Shown here piece by piece: positions 8,601-17,312 of a DNA stretch of 38,530 bases (position 1 is its first letter; every line of letters starts with the position of its first letter). Below the pieces are notes generated by a model. That model did no database searches. It was given only the letters and a program-made list of their open reading frames with translations, and had not been told where the DNA came from. Origin of the DNA: JAWVYT01 sp964605205. Its GTDB lineage: Bacteria > Gemmatimonadota > Gemmatimonadetes > Longimicrobiales > RSA9. The DNA lies in the NCBI GenBank assembly GCA_964605205.1, contig CAZSBL010000016.1, forward strand, positions 1 to 38,530, in the 5' to 3' direction. A program made the translations under genes and the position numbers.

Positions 8601-11600
8601 CAGAGCCCCACCTTCGAGCTGGAGGGCGGGCTCCGGATGGCCATGTTCCAGCAGGGCCAGCAGGAGCCGGAACGACTCCCGTTCACCGCCGACGTGAGCA
8701 CCGGCGGCGTGACGCTGACGGCGGACCCGTCGCAGCTGCCGAACTCCAGGCTGCCGCTGGGTGTGGCCACGTTCGAGCCGACGCCCATCGAGGCGAACCC
8801 GGCGGTGGCGTTTACGGCGGACGCTCAGAGCGCGGAGCTGACGCTGCGGGGGATCCTGCGGGCGCCGTCGCTGAGCAGCGAGTTCGAGGTGACCATCGAC
8901 GGGCTGACGGTGGGAACGGAAGGCGTGAACGCGCCGGACATCTCGCTGAGCGTGCCCGAGGAGTACATGCAGTTCGGGCTCTTCGGCGCCGAGTTCACGC
9001 TCCAGGACGTCCAGAGCCAGGACGCCATCGCCCTGTCGATTCAGAACCAGGTCCTGAAGCTGACCATGGCCGGGCAGCTCGACTTCCTGGACCACACGGC
9101 CGAGTTCACGGGGCTCGAGGTGGCCACCGACGGGAGCGTGGGGCTCGCCAGCGCGCAGCTGGTGGACGAGGCCATGGTGGTGGTGGACAGTGTGCTGGAG
9201 ATCACGTCGCTGGGTGTGGCGAACGGCGCGCTCACGGCCGACCTGGGGATCACGGTCCCGGCGCCGTACGGAGACCTGCCGGAGCAGACGCTCTCCTTCA
9301 GCGTGGCGCCGGACGGGACGGTGAGTGGGGGCGGCACGGTGGTGCTCCTGGACGAGAGCCAGGACGTTTCCAACGCGCAGGTGACCACGTCCCTGGTGGA
9401 TGCGCACCTGCGCTACCTGGCGGCGGAGGTGGACCTGGCATCGCAGCAGGACCCGGGCTCGGTGCAGCTGGTGGGCGACCTGTACGTCCAGGGCGAGGCG
9501 GGGAACCGGGTGGCCATCGGGGACCGGAGCGGGAACACGGTTACGCCGGGGCTGACCATCGGGTTCGACGGCTCGGTGACGTGGGGCGCGATCTCGGTGG
9601 CCCGCCAGTTCGACTTCGACTTCGATGTCCTGGCCATGACGGTGGACCAGGCGGGGGTGAGCCAGCAGGGGAACGATCTGCTGGTGGGGCTGGGCGGCAG
9701 CCTGAGCATCGACGTGCCGGTGGTCTCCGGCGGGATCGGGTTCGAGAACTTCCGGGTGGGGACCGACCTGACGCCGGAGCTGGGCCAGTTCCGGGTGCTC
9801 CAGGGTGACCTCACGCTGGCGGGGATGGTCAGCCTGAGCCTGAGCGACTTCCGGTACGAGGGCAGTCCGACCACGATCCAGGTGACGGGCGGCGGGATGC
9901 CGCAGCAGGCCGGCGACGACATCGGCACGGAGCAGCAGTCCATCAACGTCCAGAGCTACGTCAGCTTCGGCGGCAGCCTGGGGATCGGGAGCGATTGCGG
10001 CAGCGGGAGCTCGTGCGTCTTCAGCGGCGGCGTCAAGCGGTTCCAGCTCTACCGGACCCAGGGCGGCGATGTCCACATGGTGGTGGACTCGGCCCACATC
10101 GCCGTGCAGGACGTCATCACCATGCGGGCGGACCTGCGGTACAGCCAGTCGGGGAGCGACTTCTCCGTGCAGGTGGGCGCCCAGGCCACGGTCATGAACC
10201 AGTACGGCGCCGTGCTGGTGGGGGCCATGGACAACACGGGGCCGGAGCTGAGCGCCGGGATGTTCGTGGCGGTCCAGGCCCCGATCCCGGTGGTGCCCGG
10301 CGTGCTCACGCTGGAGGGCGTGGGCGGCGGCTTCTTCCTGAACGGGAAGCAGAGCCAGATCGACCTGGTCCGTTCCTACGTGAACGTGCCGAACCTGAAC
10401 TCCGGCAAGTTCGGCACGCCGGTGGGCAAGTTCACCGGGCTCCTGTTCGCCGACGCCAGCATCGTCAGCCGCCAGGTGGTCCGGGCCCGGACGCTGCTCA
10501 CGGTGAGCGAGGCGGGGATGCAGATCGACGGGATCGCCGCCATCCTGTCATCGGGCAACACCGCCATGGACCAGGCCCCGCTCCGGGGCATGATGAGCCT
10601 GGCCGTGGGGTGGAAGCAGGGCTTCGCCGAGGGCAACTTCGCCGTGGTCATGGACTATGCGCCCATCGTGACGGCCGACCAGGAGGTCGGGTTCTTCGTC
10701 TACGGCCAGGACGCGTGGGGGATCCACGGTGAGGGCGACATCACATTCGTCACGGTCATCGGCGGGACCTCCGAGTTCGTGGTGGGTCCCCCGGGCTTCT
10801 ACGTGGGCGGCTCCCAGTACGCCTCGTTCTCCTTCTGGGTCATCGATGTGTCGGCGAGCGCGGAGGCCAGCGTGTGGCGGCTCCACGAGCCCAGCGAGTG
10901 GGGCGCCTACCTGTCGGTCATGGCCAAGGCCGAGCTCGGGCCCGTCTCCGGGCGGGGGCGGCTCCGGGGCGTGCTCATCCAGAAGGGCAGCTCGCTGCCG
11001 TACGTCTACGCCGGTGCCGACGCCCGGGGCTGCATCGGGAAGTGGTGCAAGAGCGCCAGCGTGTTCGCCAAGTTCAAGGCGAGTGGCGTGTCCGGCGGGT
11101 TCGGCAGCGACTCGGACCTCGATGACGCCATCGGCCGGGCCCAGGACGCCAAGGAGGAGATCAACCGGCAGGCCGACGAGGTGGCGGACAACGCCGAGCA
11201 GTCCCGTCCGCAGCCCGGCGATATCGTGGTCTCGAACCAGATGCTCACGGCGGCGTACGACCGGCTCACGGCCATGAACTGGTGGGACGTCAACTCCATC
11301 ATGTCCACGGTCCGGTCCCGGGAGTACCAGGCGCATTCGCACTACAACGAGAGCCAGGATCTGATCGACTACTACTTCTGGTACGCGGACCTCCTGGCCG
11401 AGACGGATGCGCCGGAGCTGGAGGTCGAGAACACGCTGTCGCCCCAGACCATCGCCGAGATGTCCGACTCGGTCACCGCCCGGCTGAACCGGCTGGAAAG
11501 CCGACAGCAGCCGGTCTACCAGCGGATGTCGAACCTGGAGCTGGAGTTCGAGGACCTGCAGCAGGTGGCGGAGGAGACGTGGCCCGAGAGCCCCGTCCGG

Positions 11601-14423
11601 TCCGCGGCCATGGGACCGCCGGTGGCCACCACGTTCACCCGCAACGACACCACGTACAAGCGGCTGGACAGCGGGCCCACGTTCGCGGTGGACACGGCCG
11701 CGGCGAGGCAGGCGCGGGAGGACATGGCGGAGCGGGAGCAGGAGACCGACGCGCTCCAGCAGCGGGTGTGGGACCGGATCCGGGAGATCCAGGCGGGCTT
11801 CGACACGCTCATGGCCGCCACCGCGGACACCACGGGCAACGACTCGCCGCTGGAGTTCGCCACCCTCCACGGTGATGTGCTGGAGGCGGCGCAGATGCAG
11901 TACGCCTACCATGGCGACTTCGTCATGCGGAAGCGGGACTGGCTCGGCGAGAAGCTGACGGCCCTCGAGGGCCGGGAGAGCAGCGTCCGGAGCATGATTG
12001 CGTCCAAGACCAACGCGCTGGAGCAGGCGGCGGCGGGGCAGAGCGGGGTGCAGGACTTCCTGGAGGAGCTGGCCCGGGGCCGGGCCCGGTCCCTTTCGGA
12101 CGTCATGGGCCACGACTCCATCATCAACCGGTTCGACCAGGAGGCCCAGCTGACTACGGATGCCGAGGATCCGTGGTACGCCGAGCAGGCCGATTCGCTG
12201 GGCATCCGTCTCTGGTACGACCTGGCGGAAGTCGGCATGTCCGACGCCCACCAGCGGGCCACGGCGGAGATCGACTCGGTGCGGCAGTGGGCGTCGCGTC
12301 GGCTCAGCCAGCTCCGCTCGCAGCACGAGGACCTGACCGAAGAACTGGACGGGCTCTACCGGGAGCAGGCGGAGCTCGCCGGTGCCCTCTACGACCTCTA
12401 CGACCGGTTCTCCCTCTGGGTGGCGGCGGACACGGCCACGTCGAGGATCTCCCAGGGGCTGTCGACGCCGGGGCCGGAGCCCACCGGGCAGGGCGTGGAT
12501 CTCGGGGAGCCCGCCCAGGGGCCGACGCTGGCCGACCGGGTCGACCAGGCGAAGAGCCGGATGTCCACACTCCTGGAGACGCCCGCCTTCGACAACCTGA
12601 ACGTGTACTCCGCCACCGAGGGCTACCTGGTCCGGGACTTCTACAGCTGGTGGGGGACCCACCCCTCGGGTGGTGAGCCGTACGAGTTCCTCTACGACAG
12701 CCGCGCCGGCGACATGCCGGTCCTGGGTCTCCTCGGGATGCGGTCCAACGGGCGGCTGAGCGCCCGGAAGGCGTATCTCCTGGCGCCGGACACCGGCACC
12801 ACGCAGCAGAGCCGGACGCTCCGGACCTCGCTACGGGCGGGCGCCGGCTACGTCCAGACCCGGAAAGTGGAGTACGTAGCCGAGTTCGGCGATACCAGCT
12901 CGTGGGGGAGCCAGAACCCGGTGCGCGAGTACAGCCTGTCCGCCGACACCACGCCGCCGACCTGGCCGCCATCGGTGCGGGTCCCCGGCTGGAGCTCGGC
13001 CGCCACCGCGTGGGTGGCGGACTCCACGTCGCTGGGCGAGATCACCTGGTCATCGGGGTGGGACCCCGAATCGAGCATGAGCGAGTTCCGCTACGCCATT
13101 GCCCGGACGGCGCCGGGGGCATCGGGGCCGGGCGCGTCGTGCCAGTTCGCCGACACGGTCCAGGGCTGGACGTCCACTGGTGGCAGGCAGAAGGCGCAAC
13201 TGCTGGGGCTCGAGCTGTCGCCCGACAGCGCGTACCGGGTCCTGGTCCGGGGGTACAACGCCAACGGGCTGGCCAGCGACTGCGGCGTCTCCCAGGAGAT
13301 CCGATACGACGCCTCGCCGCCCACGTTCGCGGGCTCCCTCGACGTGCTCCAGCCGTCGGACACGGCCGACCCGGGGCTCACGCCGCCCTCCGCCTCCACA
13401 CTGAACCAGCGGGCGTACGAGGCGTGCGTGGAGGAGGGCGATGGGATCAGCGCGAGCCTGCAGATCGCGTCGGCCATGGAGACGTTCGAAGACGCCGTCG
13501 ATACGGGCGATACCGTGCGGCTCCGGGTCCAGACGCCCACGGCCTCGGACGCCCAGAGCGGGCTCGATGCCTACTACTGGGCTGTGGCCGACCAGCCGGT
13601 GGAGGGCTACCAGGCCGGGAACGGGCTGTGGACGGAGCACACCCCGAGCCAGCCGCTCTGGATCGAGGGCGAGCCGCTGACCTATCGGGACAGCTTCTAC
13701 GTCTCGTACGTGGCGGTGAACCGGGCCGGGATGCCCTCGGAGTCGGAGGTCTACGGACCGTTCCAGCCCGGTGACCCGACGCCGCCGGTGGCGCCGAAGA
13801 TCTGCGGTGACATCGGGACCAACGGGCGCCTGCTCATCGAGTTCGCGAACCGGGGCGGCGATGGCGAGACCGGCCGGGCCGGCTACCGCTACCGGGTCCG
13901 GACCCGGAACGGGACCGTGGTCCGGGACTGGGGCAACAGCGACGACCTGGGCCCCGACTCCATCTCCGCCGGTACGGTTGTGGCAACGGACTCCGTGGGG
14001 ACGCCCTCGAGCACGCCGTTCTACATCGACATGATGCTCCGGAACGGTCAGGACATGCGGGCGTACGCGTCCACCGGGCCGATCCAGACCGACGCCTCGC
14101 CGCCGTCGGGACTGAGCATCCTCCAGTCCCAGACCCAGCCGGCGTCGGGCGGCGGGAGCGACGTGTTGCTGACGCTGGACGTGGCCAACGATCCGCAGTC
14201 CGGAATCGATGCCATCCGCTGGATGCTCATCGACAAGAGCCAGGGCGGGCAGGTCGGGGCCGGCCAGCTGCAGAACCCACGGTCCGGGCAGTTCACCACG
14301 GTGCTCCAGCTGGACGGCCAGCTCGGGATGCAGCCCGGCCGGCAGTACATGCTGATCCTCATCTCCGTCAACGGGGCGGGGCTGGAAGGACCCGGGCAGC
14401 ACATCGAGTTCACCAAGCAGTAG
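2694..14423 (+). CDS. Giant secreted beta-rich surface protein (about 3,909 aa)
   Basis: An unbroken frame encodes a protein of nearly 3,900 residues that I do not recognise as a named family. TTG at 2694 gives a clean Sec signal peptide (RR at 3-4, hydrophobic core, cleavage after GLGA at 24). An in-frame ATG at 2607 would put a 29-residue polar extension before the signal and lies inside the Fur-like palindrome, so I prefer TTG, although its AGGA is 15 bases away. Regions: Ig/FnIII-like N-terminus (30-280, with an IPEGDYELCV motif resembling large Bacteroidota surface proteins); short beta-strand repeats with scattered Cys pairs (283-2520) including a large duplication; a compact Gly/aromatic-rich region (2523-2806); a charged helical or coiled-coil region (2809-3250); FnIII-like modules to the end. 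It is first in a coupled operon. A long extracellular or periplasmic fibre is inferred. Confidence 0.85.
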   Translation: MLRRAATLTLVAGLVASFATGLGAQSAEWSATLAVPAFPSPYVSQWEQNPQNAFLTLVYTGTQSREYMLEAELRESELGLLARATSPRREVTPGPVTEVITGDAAWGWDVRASSSEVVERALRAGVIPEGDYELCVRALSPRGLQLTEACAAFTTVLPDAPELLYPGSGAAVSAPQPTFQWTPVSVPPSLGTLYRLTVVERYEHQTPATALRSNVPVHEAEVQTPVLVYPADAIPLEDGKEYVWQVAALDGTGDPLGPTGLESQIRTFTVQRSAIGVVEGDTVAPPDTITLIPDLARITGAAATEVERTATGYRFEGTAWLELASPYLVRTRVRLQGLEVQGTGASLTVTGGRAVADVSGSTLGLGLPTGVSLTELTWSPTEGLGGRARLELEGARMRLDGRLDITAGGVYGTLTAGGQGRALFTVGEPPVALEVTRAEVRLPAGDISLGGALSLMGEPSGCGVATAAVVNGTWRSRVACTPSLEVAVDGTEGALSTELRAVNGTVSYDLSQGTADIDLSVDTRIRLAGARGPICTTAGTVRLRPSGVTVSDARSACPALSDPIDLGWLEVRLQDLRVDRFDLAADGGPDVGLLMDVEASIPALPDVPLPRLEDVSVSSDGIEVGAVEEPVIPVDAGAAGYGLRVARAVTNGFTLDWSDWSAGRAGEAAFNLSASLLLPRLSNAPGCFGAVGGSLESVVLEDGRLTAGLTGEALAQPCLIDLAGGVAEVELSLERIGGSLVLDLGASPELVRAPGVEGEIVLGDPFVCDDESARVPLPEGMGLRPDGRVEGTITGFSPSCPIRVAGVDLWMEQAELTVTGGSDPQVTLSGGGRARFAAAGREVTGSGSVTVELPDVRITEGRLAFQGPDFSYGFPADEPLATFTIGDATLSPRGLAVDGRYELGTGQCAVPVTFDGFRVGFDGRIAAGRVLFDAGASAEATIGSGGTVAWRVTCAPLTDPLGTGARLELPAQVALTSDGLEARGTASARLAYEGRDLASIEADFSGSFALGTDPIAVATGRVDIRESTTPLGYFDRRGFHPNLTALAKNLVPDRLPLPTEQVAYLQLRAQDGSLNVDVQRSGDTVRITTPGQGTAPLVLPSLRLGRVDTPTMNVALDLWIDANGGGILDGELRAGVPANRASDFDLSPAGIPLALDSLIYADDGGGYAFRLAGRPVLPAQLGTTSGQVRLTVERTGRMVGRVLVEETGDMDLIPSGAVRLTYDTVALDIDADLPANNVTWAVDVAGDLAIAPGTGQPYEVGASLRASPSGLSFSRISVPQMGGFTYFDVGPVRLGIADLQIPTITHDPGTGWDFELWVDLSLEIPELDGYQLPALEDVAIRPDSFTIPAFELPNLGQSASPVSLAGFQLKPLAFRMDSLTFDLLGGSPPSDWGMGFDFELSLGQLPGGAAPELRNLTLSVLDASLGTGGFTGTIETRLPQPGIRFPIGGSGMEVELRELSGDLSLANGVQDITVDAEIAWTPPDLMVCGTSDPTFDLTGNTLTLGGDGRIAGRINNLAQPCPVELGPLTLELTGADLIFAAGGSDQQVTIDATGEARLPGAAPGDTITATGAMELDLLAGRITNGSIAIAEPFRLAVPNDAPLFTFLVQQARLDTAGLTLSGGGDLRVGPNPEQSDPSDVGVTFNSLQLALPTFAVSGGTVTFNSAFALDAGIGSGGLQWAVSDTASQPPAQPGLRLTLPLNATLGAAGLEIGGSSSAALAVADSLYPLLTADFQNQFRLGFDPARVDRGRVDLMLSSTRLAWVDSTGFNPDNVAGVLPIPDRLGLPSEDVAYLQLRDTVSNDLLIATANESNGVRLQTQGNETVDLVVPSLQGQEPSPPTFQISLDILIDPSTNTVTAGTVQVAVPDTAAQPVLDLARFGFPLEVRRLAYADGGQGYALSLDARLQLPESMDSVRVDFQQLTLDRNGLSGEAKLGSYRQGWDPNQGPVVDADVGGLTFEVDGARAVFGQSPTFELEGGLRMAMFQQGQQEPERLPFTADVSTGGVTLTADPSQLPNSRLPLGVATFEPTPIEANPAVAFTADAQSAELTLRGILRAPSLSSEFEVTIDGLTVGTEGVNAPDISLSVPEEYMQFGLFGAEFTLQDVQSQDAIALSIQNQVLKLTMAGQLDFLDHTAEFTGLEVATDGSVGLASAQLVDEAMVVVDSVLEITSLGVANGALTADLGITVPAPYGDLPEQTLSFSVAPDGTVSGGGTVVLLDESQDVSNAQVTTSLVDAHLRYLAAEVDLASQQDPGSVQLVGDLYVQGEAGNRVAIGDRSGNTVTPGLTIGFDGSVTWGAISVARQFDFDFDVLAMTVDQAGVSQQGNDLLVGLGGSLSIDVPVVSGGIGFENFRVGTDLTPELGQFRVLQGDLTLAGMVSLSLSDFRYEGSPTTIQVTGGGMPQQAGDDIGTEQQSINVQSYVSFGGSLGIGSDCGSGSSCVFSGGVKRFQLYRTQGGDVHMVVDSAHIAVQDVITMRADLRYSQSGSDFSVQVGAQATVMNQYGAVLVGAMDNTGPELSAGMFVAVQAPIPVVPGVLTLEGVGGGFFLNGKQSQIDLVRSYVNVPNLNSGKFGTPVGKFTGLLFADASIVSRQVVRARTLLTVSEAGMQIDGIAAILSSGNTAMDQAPLRGMMSLAVGWKQGFAEGNFAVVMDYAPIVTADQEVGFFVYGQDAWGIHGEGDITFVTVIGGTSEFVVGPPGFYVGGSQYASFSFWVIDVSASAEASVWRLHEPSEWGAYLSVMAKAELGPVSGRGRLRGVLIQKGSSLPYVYAGADARGCIGKWCKSASVFAKFKASGVSGGFGSDSDLDDAIGRAQDAKEEINRQADEVADNAEQSRPQPGDIVVSNQMLTAAYDRLTAMNWWDVNSIMSTVRSREYQAHSHYNESQDLIDYYFWYADLLAETDAPELEVENTLSPQTIAEMSDSVTARLNRLESRQQPVYQRMSNLELEFEDLQQVAEETWPESPVRSAAMGPPVATTFTRNDTTYKRLDSGPTFAVDTAAARQAREDMAEREQETDALQQRVWDRIREIQAGFDTLMAATADTTGNDSPLEFATLHGDVLEAAQMQYAYHGDFVMRKRDWLGEKLTALEGRESSVRSMIASKTNALEQAAAGQSGVQDFLEELARGRARSLSDVMGHDSIINRFDQEAQLTTDAEDPWYAEQADSLGIRLWYDLAEVGMSDAHQRATAEIDSVRQWASRRLSQLRSQHEDLTEELDGLYREQAELAGALYDLYDRFSLWVAADTATSRISQGLSTPGPEPTGQGVDLGEPAQGPTLADRVDQAKSRMSTLLETPAFDNLNVYSATEGYLVRDFYSWWGTHPSGGEPYEFLYDSRAGDMPVLGLLGMRSNGRLSARKAYLLAPDTGTTQQSRTLRTSLRAGAGYVQTRKVEYVAEFGDTSSWGSQNPVREYSLSADTTPPTWPPSVRVPGWSSAATAWVADSTSLGEITWSSGWDPESSMSEFRYAIARTAPGASGPGASCQFADTVQGWTSTGGRQKAQLLGLELSPDSAYRVLVRGYNANGLASDCGVSQEIRYDASPPTFAGSLDVLQPSDTADPGLTPPSASTLNQRAYEACVEEGDGISASLQIASAMETFEDAVDTGDTVRLRVQTPTASDAQSGLDAYYWAVADQPVEGYQAGNGLWTEHTPSQPLWIEGEPLTYRDSFYVSYVAVNRAGMPSESEVYGPFQPGDPTPPVAPKICGDIGTNGRLLIEFANRGGDGETGRAGYRYRVRTRNGTVVRDWGNSDDLGPDSISAGTVVATDSVGTPSSTPFYIDMMLRNGQDMRAYASTGPIQTDASPPSGLSILQSQTQPASGGGSDVLLTLDVANDPQSGIDAIRWMLIDKSQGGQVGAGQLQNPRSGQFTTVLQLDGQLGMQPGRQYMLILISVNGAGLEGPGQHIEFTKQ
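4975..8500 (+). repeat. Large internal duplication within the giant protein
   Basis: Two segments of about 450 residues, near 761-1210 (nt 4975-6320) and 1486-1936 (nt 7145-8500), share landmarks in the same order. Each has a GGSD-QVT strand, then a stretch ending VPDRLPLPTEQVAYLQLR in the first and IPDRLGLPSEDVAYLQLR in the second, then a VLPSL or VVPSL strand, an LD-WID or LDILID strand, and an acidic YADDGGGYAF or YADGGQGYAL motif. The offset between landmarks is about 2,165-2,187 bases. The boundaries are approximate because I aligned by eye. Confidence 0.7.
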
Positions 14424-14427
14424 GCGG

Positions 14428-16518
14428 ATGAGACCCACGCGAGTGAAGACGACGATCCTTGCCGCAGCGGTCGTGGCCCTCGGGGCCGCGCTCCAGGCTA
14501 CCCCCGCGTCCGCTCAGGACGGCCCCCCGCCGATCTATACCGCCGTCCACGGTGACACCGTCAGCCTCTATGTCACGCAGCCGCCCCGGCGGGGCGGGGG
14601 CTTCGTGGTCTATCGCGCGGGGCCCGATGGCGTGGAGGACCGACGGAGCGGCGTTGTCTCACCGCCGGTGAGCCCGGCGGCGTTCACGGCCCGGCTCGGC
14701 CCCGTGGCCGACCGGATCATGGCCCGGCTGGGCGTGGAGGGGGAAGTGGCGCTCTATCGCCGGATCGATGGCGACCCGTTCACCGCCTACGCCGTGGGGC
14801 TCCTCTACCCCCGGGCCGCCGAGGCGCTGGGCCGCGTGTACACCGACGTGGGCGTGGCGCCCGGCGCCGTCTACGACTACCGGATCGTGTTCCTCGACGC
14901 CGTCGGTGAAGAGACCGACGAAACCCGTTCGGTCACCGTCGAGGCGTCGCCCCGGGATGTTCCCGCGCCGACCGGGCTGACGGTGGACGAGCGGCCGTAC
15001 CGGGTCACGCTGCGCTGGGACTACCCCGAGCACTCCGGTGAGCCCGACGACGCCGTATTCGCGTTCGCCGTGGAGCGGGCCGCGGGCGCCGACGAGTTCG
15101 AGCGGGTGAACCAGCAGCCCGTGGCCCGGAATGATGCCGGCGCGCTGGAGTGGGTCGACCGGAACGTGGAGCCGGGCGGGTCGTACCGCTATCGGGTGCG
15201 GCCGGTGGACTTCACCGGCCGGGCGGGCCCGGCCAGCGAGGTCGTGGCCGGGAGCGCCGCCGACCGGTCGCCGCCACAGCCGCCGCTGGACGTGGGCACC
15301 ACGGCCGGCGAGGGGCGGGTCACCGTGGACTGGCGGGTATCGCCCCAGGCGAGGGTCACCGGCTACCACGTGGAGCGGTCCCAGGGGCTGTCGGAGCCGT
15401 TCACCCGCCTCACCGACACGCTGGTGGCCCTCGACCGACCCACGTACCTGGACAGCACGGTGATCGGGGCGCAGCAGTACTTCTACCGGGTGGTGGCCGT
15501 GGATACGGCCGGCGTGGAGAGCCGGCCGAGCAACCCCATCGGCGCCGTGCCCACCGATACCACGCCGCCGGCCGTGCCCGGGAGCGTGGCGCTGGCGACG
15601 GAGGCCCGGACCCTCCGGGTCGCCTGGCAGCCGTCGTCCTCGGATGACGTCACCGGGTACCACGTCTTCCGGGGCGAGGAGCCCGATCGGCTGGTGCGGG
15701 TGACGGAGCTGCCCGTGGCGGACACCCTCTTCGTGGACTCGGGCGTCCCCGGGGAGGGCGGGCTGCACCCCGGGCGCCGGTACCACGTGAGCGTGCTGGC
15801 CGTGGACCGGTCCGGGAACGCGTCCGAAGGCGTACGTGACAGCATCACCGTCCCCGACGACGTGGCGCCCGAGGCGCCCACGGCCGTTCAGGCCACGTCG
15901 CACCACGGCCGCTGGGCGCAGGTCCGGTGGTCGGCGAGCCCCAGCCGCGATGTGGTCCGCTACGCCGTCCGACGCTGGACCGCCGGGACGGTGGCCCGGG
16001 CGAGGCAGGAGGCCGTGGACGAGGCCGGCGCCGAGGCGGCCCCGGAGACTCCGGCGGCCCCGGCCACCGATACGGTCAGCCTGGCTGAGCGGGCCGCGTC
16101 GGCCGAGTATGCCATCCGGGACACCACGGTCCTCACGGGGAACCGGTACGTCTACGCGCTGGTGGCCATCGACCCGGCCGGCAACGAGAGCCCGGCGGCC
16201 GTCGACACCCTCGACTTCGGCGACCCCACGCCGCCCCCGCCTCCCCGCCACGCTACCGTGCGGATCACCGACGCCGGCGTGGAGGTCCGCTGGGAGCGCG
16301 TGGTGTCCCGGGACCTGGCGGGGTACCGGGTCTACCGGGCCGTGATCCCCACGGGCACCTACGAGCCGGTCTCCGACCTGATCGCGGCGGACGCCGAGCG
16401 GATCTTCGTCGACCCGGAGAGCGATGGGACCCACTACTACCGGGTCCGGGCCATCGACACCTCCGGAAACCGGTCATCGCCCACCGACCCGCGCCGACCG
16501 TCCGGGGAGGGCTCGTGA
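14428..16518 (+). CDS. Secreted protein with five fibronectin type III domains
   Basis: A 696-residue exported protein with a clear signal peptide (cleavage after TPASA at about 29). Residues 30-170 form a unique N-terminal domain. About five FnIII domains of roughly 100 residues follow, starting near 180, 282, 380, 480 and 600; each opens with a P-x-P-x-x-L/V strand and ends with a Y-x-Y-R-V-x-A-V/I-D signature. Several junctions carry a DTTPP-like linker. Between domains four and five lies an Ala/Glu/Pro-rich insertion. There is no recognisable enzyme domain. It starts four bases after the giant gene stop and overlaps the next gene by four (GTGA), so it belongs to the same operon. Role inferred as a surface adhesive or scaffolding partner of the giant protein. 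Confidence 0.85.
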   Translation: MRPTRVKTTILAAAVVALGAALQATPASAQDGPPPIYTAVHGDTVSLYVTQPPRRGGGFVVYRAGPDGVEDRRSGVVSPPVSPAAFTARLGPVADRIMARLGVEGEVALYRRIDGDPFTAYAVGLLYPRAAEALGRVYTDVGVAPGAVYDYRIVFLDAVGEETDETRSVTVEASPRDVPAPTGLTVDERPYRVTLRWDYPEHSGEPDDAVFAFAVERAAGADEFERVNQQPVARNDAGALEWVDRNVEPGGSYRYRVRPVDFTGRAGPASEVVAGSAADRSPPQPPLDVGTTAGEGRVTVDWRVSPQARVTGYHVERSQGLSEPFTRLTDTLVALDRPTYLDSTVIGAQQYFYRVVAVDTAGVESRPSNPIGAVPTDTTPPAVPGSVALATEARTLRVAWQPSSSDDVTGYHVFRGEEPDRLVRVTELPVADTLFVDSGVPGEGGLHPGRRYHVSVLAVDRSGNASEGVRDSITVPDDVAPEAPTAVQATSHHGRWAQVRWSASPSRDVVRYAVRRWTAGTVARARQEAVDEAGAEAAPETPAAPATDTVSLAERAASAEYAIRDTTVLTGNRYVYALVAIDPAGNESPAAVDTLDFGDPTPPPPPRHATVRITDAGVEVRWERVVSRDLAGYRVYRAVIPTGTYEPVSDLIAADAERIFVDPESDGTHYYRVRAIDTSGNRSSPTDPRRPSGEGS

Positions 16519-17312
16519 GGCACGCCGCCATCGCCCTGGCCACGGGGATGCTGTTAGGGGTGGCCGCCGCGGCCGCGGCGGCCGTGCCGGCCGGCCCGGC
16601 CGTCCCGTCGGGGGCCGCACCCGTGACCCTCGGCCCGACCGCCCTGCCGCAGGACACCGCCGTGCCGCCGGCCGAGCGGGCGCTCCGGGACTCGCTCCGG
16701 GCGGCCGTGCAGCGGGTGGCCCGACTGGAGCGCGGGATGCTCCGGGCCCTGGAAGCCGGGGACAGCGTCACGCTGGTCGATGCCGACCAGCGCCGCAGCC
16801 GGCTCCGGGCCACCCTCGACTCGCTGCTGGACCGCGCGGTGCTCGGCACCGCGTGGGGGGCGGCGGAGCTGGCGCGGCTCCGGGACCGATACCCGGGAAG
16901 CCGGGTCCTCGACACGTACGCCGTGCGGCTCCGCCTCCAGCAGGGTGACGCCCGGGGGGCGCTGGCGCTGGCCGACCGGCTCCTGGGCCGCGAAGCCGAT
17001 GACGCCCCGCTCCACGCCCTCCGGGGCCGGGCACTGGACGCGCTCGACCGGCCCGAAGACGCCTGGCTGGCCTACCTCCGGGCCTTCGATCTCGACCCGG
17101 CGGCGGAGGCCCCGTTCCGCGGCCTGCTCCGGTTGGCACGGCGCGAGGCGGTGCCCGATGCCATGCCACGGCTGCTCGAGCACGTACGGCGACTCCGGCG
17201 GCTGTTGCCGGACCAGCCGGCGCTCCTCGACCGCGAGGTGGAGCTGCTGCAGCGGATGGGGCGTCTCGAGGAGGCCCGGGCGGTCCAGGATACTGCGGGA
17301 GGCTCACTATGA
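16515..17312 (+). CDS. Exported TPR-like helical protein
   Basis: A 265-residue protein starting with GTG that overlaps the preceding stop (GTGA). The N-terminus is a signal-like Ala-rich hydrophobic stretch to about residue 28, followed by a Pro/Ala linker. From about residue 50 onward it is helical and Arg/Leu/Ala-rich; helix pairs such as LHALRGRALDALDRPEDAWL followed by YLRAFDLDPAAEAPF match the tetratricopeptide pattern (A at position 8, P at 32). Probably three or four TPR-like units form a periplasmic protein-binding surface. It overlaps the barrel gene downstream (ATGA). An assembly or chaperone role for the giant protein or the barrel is inference from context. Confidence 0.75.
   Translation: MRHAAIALATGMLLGVAAAAAAAVPAGPAVPSGAAPVTLGPTALPQDTAVPPAERALRDSLRAAVQRVARLERGMLRALEAGDSVTLVDADQRRSRLRATLDSLLDRAVLGTAWGAAELARLRDRYPGSRVLDTYAVRLRLQQGDARGALALADRLLGREADDAPLHALRGRALDALDRPEDAWLAYLRAFDLDPAAEAPFRGLLRLARREAVPDAMPRLLEHVRRLRRLLPDQPALLDREVELLQRMGRLEEARAVQDTAGGSL

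Noticed and set aside
6680..10097. Minus-strand open frames of 500-770 codons within the giant gene
   Set aside because: Ser/Arg/His-rich shadow frames produced by high GC; no signature and no ribosome site.
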